From contig NC_002689.2 of assembly GCF_000011185.1 (NCBI RefSeq), positions 682,001-746,000 on the forward strand: 64,000 bases of DNA. The letters are read 5' to 3'. Source of the stretch: Thermoplasma volcanium GSS1. Lineage in GTDB: Archaea > Thermoplasmatota > Thermoplasmata > Thermoplasmatales > Thermoplasmataceae. Shown piece by piece: positions 50,760 through 59,277 of this stretch. The notes under the pieces are model-generated. The model was not told the DNA's origin. It saw nothing but the letters and a program-made list of their open reading frames with translations, and made no database searches. The position numbers were made by a program, and so were the translations under genes. Positions within the stretch are counted from its first letter, which is position 1; each line of letters begins with the position of its first letter.

Positions 50760-51641
50760 TTATCGCAACTTTGCCCTGTGCCATTCAAGAAACTTTTTTG
50801 ATTCCTTTAAATCCCTATCTATCGTTGTGCTTTCCATTTCCTGGACTTCCCTCTGCAGTTTTTCGCTTCGAGAATTTTTAAGGATACTGCCAACTATTAT
50901 ACGATTGTTATCGCCTATTGAAATGAGCTTTCTGTCAAACATGCCATCGTGCAGCCTGCAAAGCAGCAAGGTATTATAAAGATTTCCGGCATCTTCCGGA
51001 AAAAGAAATACATCCTTTATGTGGGAAACAACTAACAGGTCATCGACGTCTATTCCGCATAATAGGCATCTGTGGCCATAGTATTCAAGGGCTTTCTTTC
51101 TTAATTTGCCCTGGAATAGCCTTGAATTTAAAAACGCCTTCCTGAACTTGGGATCAATGGCATCTAAATTAAGGGTTTGTTCCTTGCCGGAAGTTGATAT
51201 TACTCCAGCCGCGCTGAGTATTGTATCCAGCATCTTTTCATCCTGTATGTATTTGAAGACCTGCATTCCCTCTGAATCTATAAGGGAAAGCGGAACCAGT
51301 TTCTCGAAGATCACGAAGTCCTCCAGAATAAGGCACAGCACAGGTTCCTTTTCCCCTTTATTGTATTTGCTGAACCGTTCTTCTAGTTCCGACTTGCTGC
51401 CCATGCCGTTCATAGTACCGTATTTATCCCACATCTCGTCAACAGTCAGGAACTATTTCCTTACCAGTTCGCCCATGCCGACTATCTTCCCATCCCCGGT
51501 TTTAAAGAATAGCGGTATGTGGTCTCCGACATTCAACTGAGTTGTCCTTGTCGTCCAGAAGTTGAATTCTCCACCCCTATAATTCAATTTGAGATAATCC
51601 AGCCACCCCTTGTCCGTATGATATATGATCCCATAAACCAT
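50760..51641 (-). pseudogene. EVE/PUA-like plus HNH endonuclease, interrupted by TAG
   Basis: ATG 51641 gives MVYGIIYHTDKGWLDYLKLN and FNFWTTRTTQLNVGDHIPLF with GDGKIVGMGELVRK, a pattern like EVE/PUA-type domains that bind modified bases. A TAG follows at 51453-51455, and the same frame goes on as FLTVDEMWDKYGTMNGMGSK. The C-terminal part is an HNH nuclease: HRCLLCGIDVDDLLVVSHIK and NTLLLCRLHDGMFDRKLIS. The domain order suggests a restriction enzyme for modified DNA. Without readthrough, only the HNH half (from 51434) would be made. Confidence 0.7.
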
Positions 51642-52201
51642 AAAATCAATTCTCAATCCATTATAGCTTTTTATTTTTTGTGTTTTTGGATTGTTGGCAT
51701 TCGTTATTGTTTTTTAACTTGTTGAGTATTTTGTTCAAATGTTATTCATGCATTGCATCTATTATCTGTGGTTTTAATGTCACTTTGATATATATCATAA
51801 TGATTCTATTTAGATGTTAAATCTTTTCGCCCATAAATCATATCTGTATGGTACTAATGAGATTGTTCACATAGGATAGAAGAAAAATATAACTAAGCAA
51901 GCCTTAAAGCCTATTTCTTAAGTGTTTCACTTTTTATGGATTATTTGTTTTTCTTTAGTAAATAGATCTGTATATACTTGCAGTTTCACGATTTTCCTAT
52001 GATTTCTAACCTTATAACATGCAATATAATCTTTTCATTTTTCAAATGCATGATTTAGAATTTAACAATTTTAGCTATATACATGGAATTATATCAATGT
52101 AAAATATATTAATATAACGTTAATATACCCTCGGTTTTATAAGATAGACTATTGGGCATGTCATAAAAGATAATGTATAGTTTTGTTATAAAAATTATAT
52201 T
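51642..52201. other. AT-rich spacer of the second island
   Basis: No coding frame or RNA is recognised. It is among the most AT-rich parts of the window, with TATA-like runs near 52085-52180. Confidence 0.3.
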
Positions 52202-52328
52202 ATGCAACAAAAGGTGTAGTTTTGTTGCATTGTTTTATATACTATTTTTTTAAAGCAATCAAAAAACAATAAGAGAAAAACATTTATATTTAAAATAATG
52301 ATGCTTTTATAAGAATTGTTGCATTGTG
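52202..52328. repeat. Inverted repeat and repeated half-site before the recombinase
   Basis: ATGCAACAAAA at 52202-52212 and TTTTGTTGCAT at 52220-52230 form a perfect 11-bp inverted repeat with a 7-nt spacer (GGTGTAG). The half-site TTGTTGCATTGT is repeated at 52223-52234 and 52317-52328, the latter 23 nt before the recombinase ATG. This is a plausible core or arm binding site, or an operator for the recombinase. Confidence 0.55.
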
Positions 52329-52351
52329 AACGAATTAAGTTATAAAACTCA

Positions 52352-52942
52352 ATGGTGAAAATAAAAGATGAAACGGATCTTCCTGACCATATAACATATG
52401 ATGAATACCAGAGTCTAATTAATGAGATAATTAATAATCTTTATAATCACTATTTAAACAGTAAAATAATACCATATTTAAAAGCCAGGGATGTATTGTT
52501 AGTAAACTGCATGTGGGAATTAGGCGGAAGAATATCAGATATTTTGAATATAGAAGTTAAAGATATAGATTTTATGAATAAGTTGGTAATTTTAAAAGTT
52601 AAGAAAGGAGGAGGATTTATAAACAAAATACCAGTATCAGATAATTTATTATTAGCATTCTCTAATTTCATGAGGGAACTTAATGTAAGTAATAGAAGAT
52701 TATTTAAAATGGATAGGCAAACCGCATGGAAAAAAATAAAAGGTTATGGGAATAAAATAGGGTTAAATCTGCATCCGCATATGTTCAGGCACGGACTGGC
52801 TATATATTTATTATTGAAAGGAGTTCCTATACAGGTTATTGCAAGAAGGCTAGGCCATAAGAATGCAATGACGATATTGCAGTATCATGTTGTGATTACA
52901 CCATATATGGAACGGGAAGCATTGCGTGGCGTACTATTATAG
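52352..52942 (+). CDS. Tyrosine recombinase, compact and intact
   Basis: A 196-residue integrase consisting almost only of the catalytic domain. The active-site residues are visible: Arg in WELGGRISDILNIEV, His-x2-Arg in HPHMFRHGLAIYL, the LGHKNAMTILQYH segment with His and Tyr. It would cut and join DNA at specific sites. The upstream inverted repeat (52202-52230) is a candidate site. A second, decayed copy lies 1.1 kb downstream. The stop is TAG. Confidence 0.88.
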   Translation: MVKIKDETDLPDHITYDEYQSLINEIINNLYNHYLNSKIIPYLKARDVLLVNCMWELGGRISDILNIEVKDIDFMNKLVILKVKKGGGFINKIPVSDNLLLAFSNFMRELNVSNRRLFKMDRQTAWKKIKGYGNKIGLNLHPHMFRHGLAIYLLLKGVPIQVIARRLGHKNAMTILQYHVVITPYMEREALRGVLL

Positions 52943-53004
52943 GCTTTTATGAAAGATATTGATTCAAAGGCATTTAAATCTCAAAAAACGAGCATGAGGA
53001 CACC

Positions 53005-53976
53005 TTATGATTCTTCAGGAATTGCATCAATAATCTCTCCGCAATTGTTTATTACAATCTTGTCAACAATAAATAGCTCTCCATCCTGCACTTCTATGGG
53101 CTTTAGTTTCAGCTTCTTATTAATACTTTTCCAGTACGAAAGGTCTATCTTGGCGTGGTGGAATACTATATAAGGATTTTCTTGTTCTTGTTTATATTCT
53201 AGTTCTAACTTGAATATATGTGCATTCTCGACGTCTTGAGTGTTAAGCTGAATAAATATATAAAAACAAATAATATAAAAAATGCCAAAAATTATTAGTG
53301 TTCCTATAATTATTTCTGGCGACCTAAATAAAGAATATGAATAATATATGTAAGCTTGCAAAATAATTATCGATAGTATAATACCTACGGAGCGGACCTG
53401 AAGCCATTTGCCACCTTTTATTTCGTTTTCATTCCTCTGGTCAGTTTTACTTAGAATGATAAAATCACGATCATAGTTTTTCTCCAGTCTTTTACGTTTA
53501 CTAATTGTTGAAAGTCTAGTAAACCATGTTTTCTTGGGCTCTTTGGCATATTTAATTAAAATCTGATTATATTTCAATGTGTGATCTGGGTGTGAGACTA
53601 TGTGAAGATTTGAATAGAATTCAGAAAAAGATGTAAAATCACAGATCCTACATTTATATAATCTCAGATAAACACCTTTTCTGTTGTAATAAGACGTTCT
53701 GATAGCACGAGTGAGTCCAATATAAAGCATTATCAGAGCAATAATAAAGTAAAAGCTCAATTGAAATTCAAGTAACTGAATGTATATCAGATAACTGAAA
53801 GCACTAAAAATATTTACCATAACAATGATGGGTTGAAAGGTAAAGGTCACTACAGCAAAAAATGCTGTATACTTGAAAATGTTAAATTCTGGATTATTGT
53901 TTAAGAAGAAATTACGGTCTTTATACAGCAATTCCTCTATTATTTCTTTTTTTGTTATATATTGGTTTTCACTCAC
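53005..53976 (-). CDS. Membrane protein with a C2H2-like motif, unknown family
   Basis: A 323-residue protein with four hydrophobic segments, two near residues 30-95 (YTAFFAVVTFTFQPIIVMV and FYFIIALIMLYIGL) and two near 195-245 (VGIILSIIILQAYIYY and IIIGTLIIFGIFYIICFYI). The soluble loop after the first pair contains YKCRICDFTSFSEFYSNLHI followed by VSHPDH, a CxxC-x14-H pattern like a C2H2 zinc finger. The C-terminal part is a beta-rich domain of about 70 residues. No family recognised. It lies between an intact and a decayed recombinase copy, so it may be cargo of a mobile element. Confidence 0.7.
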   Translation of the reverse strand: MSENQYITKKEIIEELLYKDRNFFLNNNPEFNIFKYTAFFAVVTFTFQPIIVMVNIFSAFSYLIYIQLLEFQLSFYFIIALIMLYIGLTRAIRTSYYNRKGVYLRLYKCRICDFTSFSEFYSNLHIVSHPDHTLKYNQILIKYAKEPKKTWFTRLSTISKRKRLEKNYDRDFIILSKTDQRNENEIKGGKWLQVRSVGIILSIIILQAYIYYSYSLFRSPEIIIGTLIIFGIFYIICFYIFIQLNTQDVENAHIFKLELEYKQEQENPYIVFHHAKIDLSYWKSINKKLKLKPIEVQDGELFIVDKIVINNCGEIIDAIPEES

Positions 53977-54060
53977 AAAATAATAAGATAGCCATAATTA
54001 TTAATTTTTACTATCAACAATTTTAGGCTCAATAGCTCTATAAATACTCATTATTTAAAT

Positions 54061-54516
54061 AAGGAGAGGATTCCATTTCTGAAAGCTAGGGGTATGTTTG
54101 ATGGTGAACTGCATGTGGGAATTAGGCGGAAGAAATCAGATATAATAAATATAAAAAAGATGATAACAGTAATTGTAAAGAAAAGGCATAATTTTGTTAA
54201 TAAAGTCCCTATATATGATGATTTGTTACTGAATGCATCCTTATTTACAAGCAAATACAATATTAATGGAAAACTATTCAATATAAGCAGACAAAGGGCG
54301 TAGAAGATAATACATGAATATGGCCTTAAAATAGGACTGGAATTGTATCCTCATATGTTCGGGCACGTATTGGCCATATACTTATTATTGAAGGAAGTTC
54401 CGATTCAGGTAATAGCAAGAAGATTAAGCCATAAGAATACAATGACCACACTACAGTATTACTTTGTAATTACGCTGTAAATTGAAAGAGAAGCACTAAG
54501 AGTGGTGATATTTTAA
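54061..54516 (+). pseudogene. Decayed second copy of the tyrosine recombinase
   Basis: It aligns with the intact enzyme at 52352: VNKVPIYDDLLLNASLF, then a TAG at 54301-54303 where the intact copy has Trp (TAWKK against RA-stop-KII), then HMFGHVLAIYLLLKEVPIQV. The His-x2-Arg is now His-x2-Gly, and GH is SH (RRLSHKN), so activity would be lost even without the stop. The N-terminal Arg is also changed. Confidence 0.82.
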
Positions 54517-54553
54517 TTTATATGTGTAATACATGCTTCAAAAATGGGTATTA

Positions 54554-55693
54554 TCAAAGTTTTTGATTTTCCAGCAATTTGTTTAACTCCATTTTTGACT
54601 TTCTATAGTTCATTAAATCGTGTTGTTTTATGCTGTTCCTCATATTATCATACTCACTTGAAGTCATAACCGATTCATGAATCCTTGATATATATGCAGG
54701 CCTATTGTTCTTAATGTCCATATCTACATTTTGGTTTTGGAGAGTACGCCAGAAGAGACTTTTTAAATTTTCGTCATTCCCAAATATAGAATCTTCATTT
54801 TTATGTATTTCCGCATTATTAGATTTATTAGAAATTTTAGGTAAAGCCAGATTGGTTTTTTCGAATATTCGGGTATTCGGCACTTTTTTGAAATTACCGT
54901 GCCCACCATTGTATATTTCTGCAGTGATATCTGAAATTATAAAACTCGAATAATGTGGGGCAGAAACATGGCCATAAGGAGATGCAAGGTTACTGAATAT
55001 TCTTGGTATATCAGTACTTATTATTCCCTTATCAGATTCGTGAATTTTATCTAAATATTTTATAATATACTGATATGAAATATTTGCATTTAAATATGAT
55101 GAATATGTGAAACTAATAAATGGAACCAAAGTACTTTCCTGTGTAATCCAGTTAGGCAGAGAATTTTGAATTGTTTTATGGTCCTTTATATAAAATAGAG
55201 GGCTAAATACAATATTATTATTTAGAAATTTTATTGAATTATCATTCAATAATTCCGATTGAAAAATATAAAAATCAGTATTTAATTCACTTGACAGATC
55301 AAAGATAAATTTCTTAATTTTAGCGGATGTTTCAGAATCCCTATTTTTAAAAACATAGTCTTTTACATTGCCTGTTAATTTAATATAAACTGCTTTAAGG
55401 CAGTTCTTATTCTCTATCCTTATAAAATAGTCTTCTATTTTATTTTTTAATGTCGCTAAATAATCATTTGTATTTAAAATACTATTAAGTTCTTTATTAC
55501 TAATGGGTTCTTCATAAATAAATAAATTTCTTATTCTCGTTAAGGGAATGTGTGCACCTAAATGGCTTTTAGCGTTAATATCATACCTATTAACAAATCT
55601 ATTTGGTGTTTCTACATTTCCTTTATCATACTTTATATTCAATCTTGTTAAATTGTTTTCGCTTCTTTCTTCCGGTCTTATGTTTATTCCCAT
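54554..55693 (-). CDS. Unknown 379-residue protein, third gene of a tight operon
   Basis: A soluble protein with no recognised family. Notable segments: GNVETPNRFVNRYDINAKSH near the start, a region with alternating strands and helices (AVYIKLTGN; LVPFISFTYSSYLNANISY), APHYSSFIISDITAEIYNGG near 245-265, and a C-terminal ISRIHESVMTSSEYDNMRNS. The TIM-barrel-like alternation and ETP start vaguely recall tRNA-guanine transglycosylases, but no zinc site is visible, so this is only a hint. It overlaps the preceding gene by 10 nt. Confidence 0.7.
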   Translation of the reverse strand: MGINIRPEERSENNLTRLNIKYDKGNVETPNRFVNRYDINAKSHLGAHIPLTRIRNLFIYEEPISNKELNSILNTNDYLATLKNKIEDYFIRIENKNCLKAVYIKLTGNVKDYVFKNRDSETSAKIKKFIFDLSSELNTDFYIFQSELLNDNSIKFLNNNIVFSPLFYIKDHKTIQNSLPNWITQESTLVPFISFTYSSYLNANISYQYIIKYLDKIHESDKGIISTDIPRIFSNLASPYGHVSAPHYSSFIISDITAEIYNGGHGNFKKVPNTRIFEKTNLALPKISNKSNNAEIHKNEDSIFGNDENLKSLFWRTLQNQNVDMDIKNNRPAYISRIHESVMTSSEYDNMRNSIKQHDLMNYRKSKMELNKLLENQKL

Positions 55694-56181
55694 TTTAATT
55701 CAGGCACCTTAGTCTTTGTTGCATATTCAGGATAATTCCTGTATACATACCTTAATATGCCCTTTGTATCCCATTCATCCCAATCATATTTGTTTTTTCT
55801 AAGTTTTTCAAGGTCCTCATTGTTTATATTTTTACTTTTAATAACTTTATTTATGTATTCTTTCCCGCTTTCTGTGATGGCATAAGTAGCGTGGCCCTCA
55901 CCCCTGTTAAATTTTATTATTTTGCCATCATTAATTAACTTCACTACTATATCGGAAACTAGCTGGCTATAAGGCCCATACTTATCTGGATGATATAAAG
56001 CGGAAATATTAGTAAATACTTCCTTCACAGTAAGGAAAACCTGCTTTTGCATCATTGTTTTCCCTGAAATTTTACCGTAATTTAACAGTAAAAGTATAAT
56101 ATCCTCTACATTAAGTTCTTTACTATTTTCATAGTCGCTCAATAATTTATCCCAGTCTGTTTCTATTTTTACATTTATCAT
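55684..56181 (-). CDS. Winged-helix protein with KYGPYS motif (SocA/Panacea-like)
   Basis: A 165-residue protein. LLNYGKISGKTMMQKQVFLT, ISALYHPDKYGPYSQLVSDI and VKLINDGKIIKF resemble SocA-like/Panacea antitoxin-type and DUF4065 folds, where KYGPYS is conserved; a helical tail follows. The start overlaps the zinc-ribbon gene by 4 nt (ATGA). Its operon position between a zinc-ribbon protein and an unknown protein suggests a regulator or antitoxin-like part of one system (inference). Confidence 0.65.
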   Translation of the reverse strand: MINVKIETDWDKLLSDYENSKELNVEDIILLLLNYGKISGKTMMQKQVFLTVKEVFTNISALYHPDKYGPYSQLVSDIVVKLINDGKIIKFNRGEGHATYAITESGKEYINKVIKSKNINNEDLEKLRKNKYDWDEWDTKGILRYVYRNYPEYATKTKVPELKWE

Positions 56182-56714
56182 ATAGATTTGCCACCATCGT
56201 ATATTATCCTTAACAACATACCATCTTTCATTTCCATTAATATATTTATAGAGATATCCCGGTTATCTATTTTTAATTTGTGATGAAACCCAATCATGTT
56301 ATTTTTATATTTGTTGTTTCCGTTTGTAATAAAATCATTTATATTTTTCTTTATGCCTCTTTGATTTACTAAATTAGAAATTAAATTTTTTAATTTAATT
56401 TCATCAACATGAAAGTTTTTTAATAATTCCTGAAATGCATCGGGTATAATAATTTTGTATTCATAATCACCTGATATACTAATTTCTAAAGGTTCTATAT
56501 TACATAGGCAATCTATTTTTTTACATTTTTTACAATGATAGGTATCTATATATAATGTATTTTCAATTTTTCCTTCTGATGAATTATCCACACCGGCTTT
56601 AATAATATGGGATAAACCTATATGTTTTGAAGTTTTAGTTGAGTTAGTATACTTTGCTTCATACTTTACTTTTTCTAAATCGCTAGAACCGCAATATTTG
56701 CAATAATCACCCAT
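56178..56714 (-). CDS. Zinc-ribbon protein, first gene of the operon
   Basis: A 178-residue protein starting at ATG 56714, which has a GGTGAT in front (an in-frame GTG 9 nt earlier is possible). It has a CKYCGSSDLEKVKYE ribbon half and a second Cys cluster YHCKKCKKIDCLCNIEP near 66-80, followed by an alpha/beta domain (IIIPDAFQELLKNF, MLLRIIYDGG). Two Cys pairs could bind one zinc, with CLC extra. No family recognised. It is followed without a gap by the KYGPYS protein. Confidence 0.68.
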   Translation of the reverse strand: MGDYCKYCGSSDLEKVKYEAKYTNSTKTSKHIGLSHIIKAGVDNSSEGKIENTLYIDTYHCKKCKKIDCLCNIEPLEISISGDYEYKIIIPDAFQELLKNFHVDEIKLKNLISNLVNQRGIKKNINDFITNGNNKYKNNMIGFHHKLKIDNRDISINILMEMKDGMLLRIIYDGGKSI

Positions 56715-56830
56715 TTTTATCACCGGTGTTCTTTATAATTGTTTAATCATTTTATACTTAATATTTTTATTGCTCATTAGCAAATATATTACTGAATTTT
56801 TTCGATCCAACTTTTTTTCACCTCTTGTTA

Positions 56831-58145
56831 TTAACTGCTTTCTTCTATTACCTTCCTTTCCTCGGCAGTTAGTCCATATAATCTATAAATAGCTATGTCA
56901 ATTTGCGTGTCCACTCTCTTAATTTCGTCTAATATTTCATAATTTTCATCAGTCTTTTTACCATTGAACTGGTTTAGTTTTTTGTTTAATGTTATAACTT
57001 TTTCAACGAGTCCCACAATCTCATCTTGTTCAGAAATAGGTATTACTTTTATTGGAAATTTTTTAGCGTTAACAATTAGTATTTTTTGAAGAAGTGTTTT
57101 TGTTGGGTCAGGATATTTTTCTTTATGATAATAATTTATTAACTTTGTATTAAGTAAAGCGAGTATGTACGTTATTCTGAATTCATTCTAATTTTTTGAT
57201 ATTAAATTAAAAGCTATTTGCGTATTATATAATTCTTCTTCAGTATAACTGGCATATATCCTAAGTGATTTACCACTAATTATCTGCCTCACAACTATAT
57301 GCGGACTTGTAAAAATCTCTTTTCCCTAAGAACAGCTAGCCAATTTCCACAGCTTATGTATTTTTTCTTGTACCAAAATATACCCTACCGTATAATGTTC
57401 TTGCCCGATAAGAGAGGCTTAAACGTTTCATTCTTTTTAGTATCTGAATGAAAAATCCGATCGCTTATTTTCTGTTGAGACTGTCCTTTGTATTTGTCAT
57501 ATGGAGTTAATACTAATGAGAAATCACATACATCAAAAAGATTTTATGTACTACTTTTCTAAATTTTTTCCAATATGGTTTTTGACATTTTGTTTATGGA
57601 AATATTAATGGCATAATCATTAAGTTCCCATTTATTCTGATTATACTGAATAATGTTCGAACAATTATTTTCATTAATTGAATTGATTTTTGCATTTCTT
57701 GAATACAAATAAACTTCACATTCTTTTAATTTTGATCTTTCTTTACTCTTCCTATAGATCAATATAACTATTTCAATCTTAACACCGTCAAAAACATCGT
57801 CAGGAAGTCTAACAATTTTGGTTATGGTGGTCTGTTTCAATAGAAGAGTCCGTGTTTTTTGTATGATTCATTGTACAAAATAGAATTGGGAATAATAAAT
57901 CCGAAATATCCATAATTTTTTAACAAATTCGCTGCTCTTTCAACAAATGCCGAGTAGGGATTCATTCTATTCTCAACCGTGGTGTAATTACTAAAAAGAT
58001 ATTTTACAATTGTAGGGTCTAACCCTTTAATATCCACATATGGCGGATTCCCGATAACGATATAAAAACCTCCATTTTTCATTATTTCCGGAAATTCTGC
58101 TTTCCATTTGAAAGACTCATCGGAAATTGATGGGCCATCAATCAA
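56831..58145 (-). pseudogene. Type IIG-like restriction-modification enzyme, C-terminal half, decayed
   Basis: Read leftwards, the upstream part has FYIVIGNPPYVDIKGLDPTI (catalytic NPPY, near 58060) and RAANLLKNYGYFGFIIPNS, shifts frame near 57850 to KQTTITKIVRLPDDVFDGVK, and loses frame again after 57559. The end (57060-56831) is VIPISEQDEIVGLVEKVITL and YRLYGLTAEERKVIE, as in Eco57I/TaqI-type C-termini. The N-terminal nuclease and SAM-binding parts are absent, cut off where the recombinase begins. Confidence 0.82.
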
Positions 58146-58174
58146 GCTTGAAGGTAATAAATATGCATTAAAAT

Positions 58175-58317
58175 GAAAAAATTAAAGGAGCTATAACTGA
58201 AACGGATCTCAAACTTAGTAAAATCAAACATAAGTTAGCGGTAGAAAAGAATATTGATATTTCATTTGAGCGTCTGTTAGCTATGCTTGCTGACAAGTAT
58301 GAGGAGGTCAAGGCTTG
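58175..58317 (+). CDS. Small protein upstream of the recombinase (uncertain start)
   Basis: A frame of about 46 residues (GAITETDLKLSKIKHKLAVE, then SFERLLAMLADKYEEVKA) ends with TGA overlapping the recombinase ATG (ATGA-type coupling). No good start codon is seen, so it may be truncated at its front. Helical; perhaps a DNA-binding accessory protein. Confidence 0.4.
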
Positions 58318-59201
58318 ATGACTAAATTAGAGGATTTTGAAACTTATCTCATAGGTGAACTTCGCATGTCTCCAAGCACAATGAAACTTACAATGAAAAA
58401 ATGGAATACACGGAAAGAAGATGTGATATCAATGACAGAACATCTATACAGACATTTATTAGACAAGGATGGCAAAAAAAGGAAATAAAACAGCCGATGG
58501 CTATATAAAAATATTGAACAGATGGAGCAAATACAAGAGATTCCAGCCATTCAAATATTTCAGGCAATACGGAAGTTTTGGAATAAAGTATTGCACTGAA
58601 GAACAAACGAGAAATTGATGGAAACAGTTGCAAATAAGGGCTTAAGGGAAAAAGCAATGCTTTCTGTTTGTTTAACTGCGTATTAAGATTAAAGGAAGCA
58701 TGCGACTTAAAAATATCAAATATTTACGATGATACAATAAAAGTTTTAGGCAAGGGACAAAAAGAAAGATTAGTATATTTGCCTCCAGAGACAAAGGAAG
58801 CTTTGATGGATTATTTAAAGGTAAGGACTCCGGAGAAAAATTTGGAGGACCGTGATTACGTTTTTACTACTGCATCCTGGAAGAAATTGAGCTATAATTA
58901 TTTCACGAAAATATGCCATGAAATAAGCATAATGGCCGGAGTAAAATGGCATCCGCATATGGTAAGGCATACGTATGCTACTGAACTTTTCAAATCCGGA
59001 GTGAATATTTATTACGTTGCGAGATTGTTAGGCCACTAGGATTTGAGTTCAACGGAATTTTATCTGCATCCTTCTTGGGATGATGAAATAAATGCAATGA
59101 GAAAATTAAAGAAGGTCCATAATTCATTGGATTCGGATTGTACGGGCCTGCCGGGATTTGAACCCGGGTTGTCGGCTCCGAGGGCCGATGGGATATCCTG
59201 A
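58317..59201 (+). pseudogene. XerA-type tyrosine recombinase, frameshifted and amber-interrupted
   Basis: An AGGAGGT at 58301 precedes ATG 58317 (MTKLEDFETYLIGELRMSPS, a SAM-like DNA-binding start). Frames change near 58480, 58620 and 58665; pieces read KTADGYIKILNRWSKYKRFQ, then VLRLKEACDLKISNIYDDT, GKGQKERLVYLPPETKEAL and HPHMVRHTYATELF. TAG at 59037-59039 follows LLGH, and the frame then continues STEFYLHPSWDDEINAM with the Tyr. It runs on through the tRNA-Arg sequence to a TGA at 59199-59201, so the integrase C-terminus overlaps the attachment region. Confidence 0.83.
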
Positions 59202-59216
59202 CTACCTCACAGGCCC
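59143..59216 (-). tRNA. tRNA-Arg (TCG), with two unusual bases
   Basis: A 74-nt cloverleaf on the minus strand: acceptor GGGCCTG/CAGGCCC, G73, T arm CCGGG-TTCAAAT-CCCGG and anticodon stem TCGGC/GCCGA. The loop is CCTCGGA, so the anticodon is TCG, but position 33 is C instead of the nearly invariant U, and position 10 is A opposite C25. The D stem has only two Watson-Crick pairs. The 3' end faces the recombinase. Function needs proof. Confidence 0.82.
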
Positions 59217-59277
59217 GCTTTCCCTATCGTGTATTAATATTAAAACAAAGCGCAACATACAAAAGGCTTATTTTAGA

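Noticed and set aside
17579-59039. Pyrrolysine-type or recoded genetic code
   Set aside because: Several of these genes also have frameshifts or lost catalytic residues, intact genes do end in TAG (28523, 52940, 18140), and no suppressor tRNA is visible in the window. It is kept only as an item to test.
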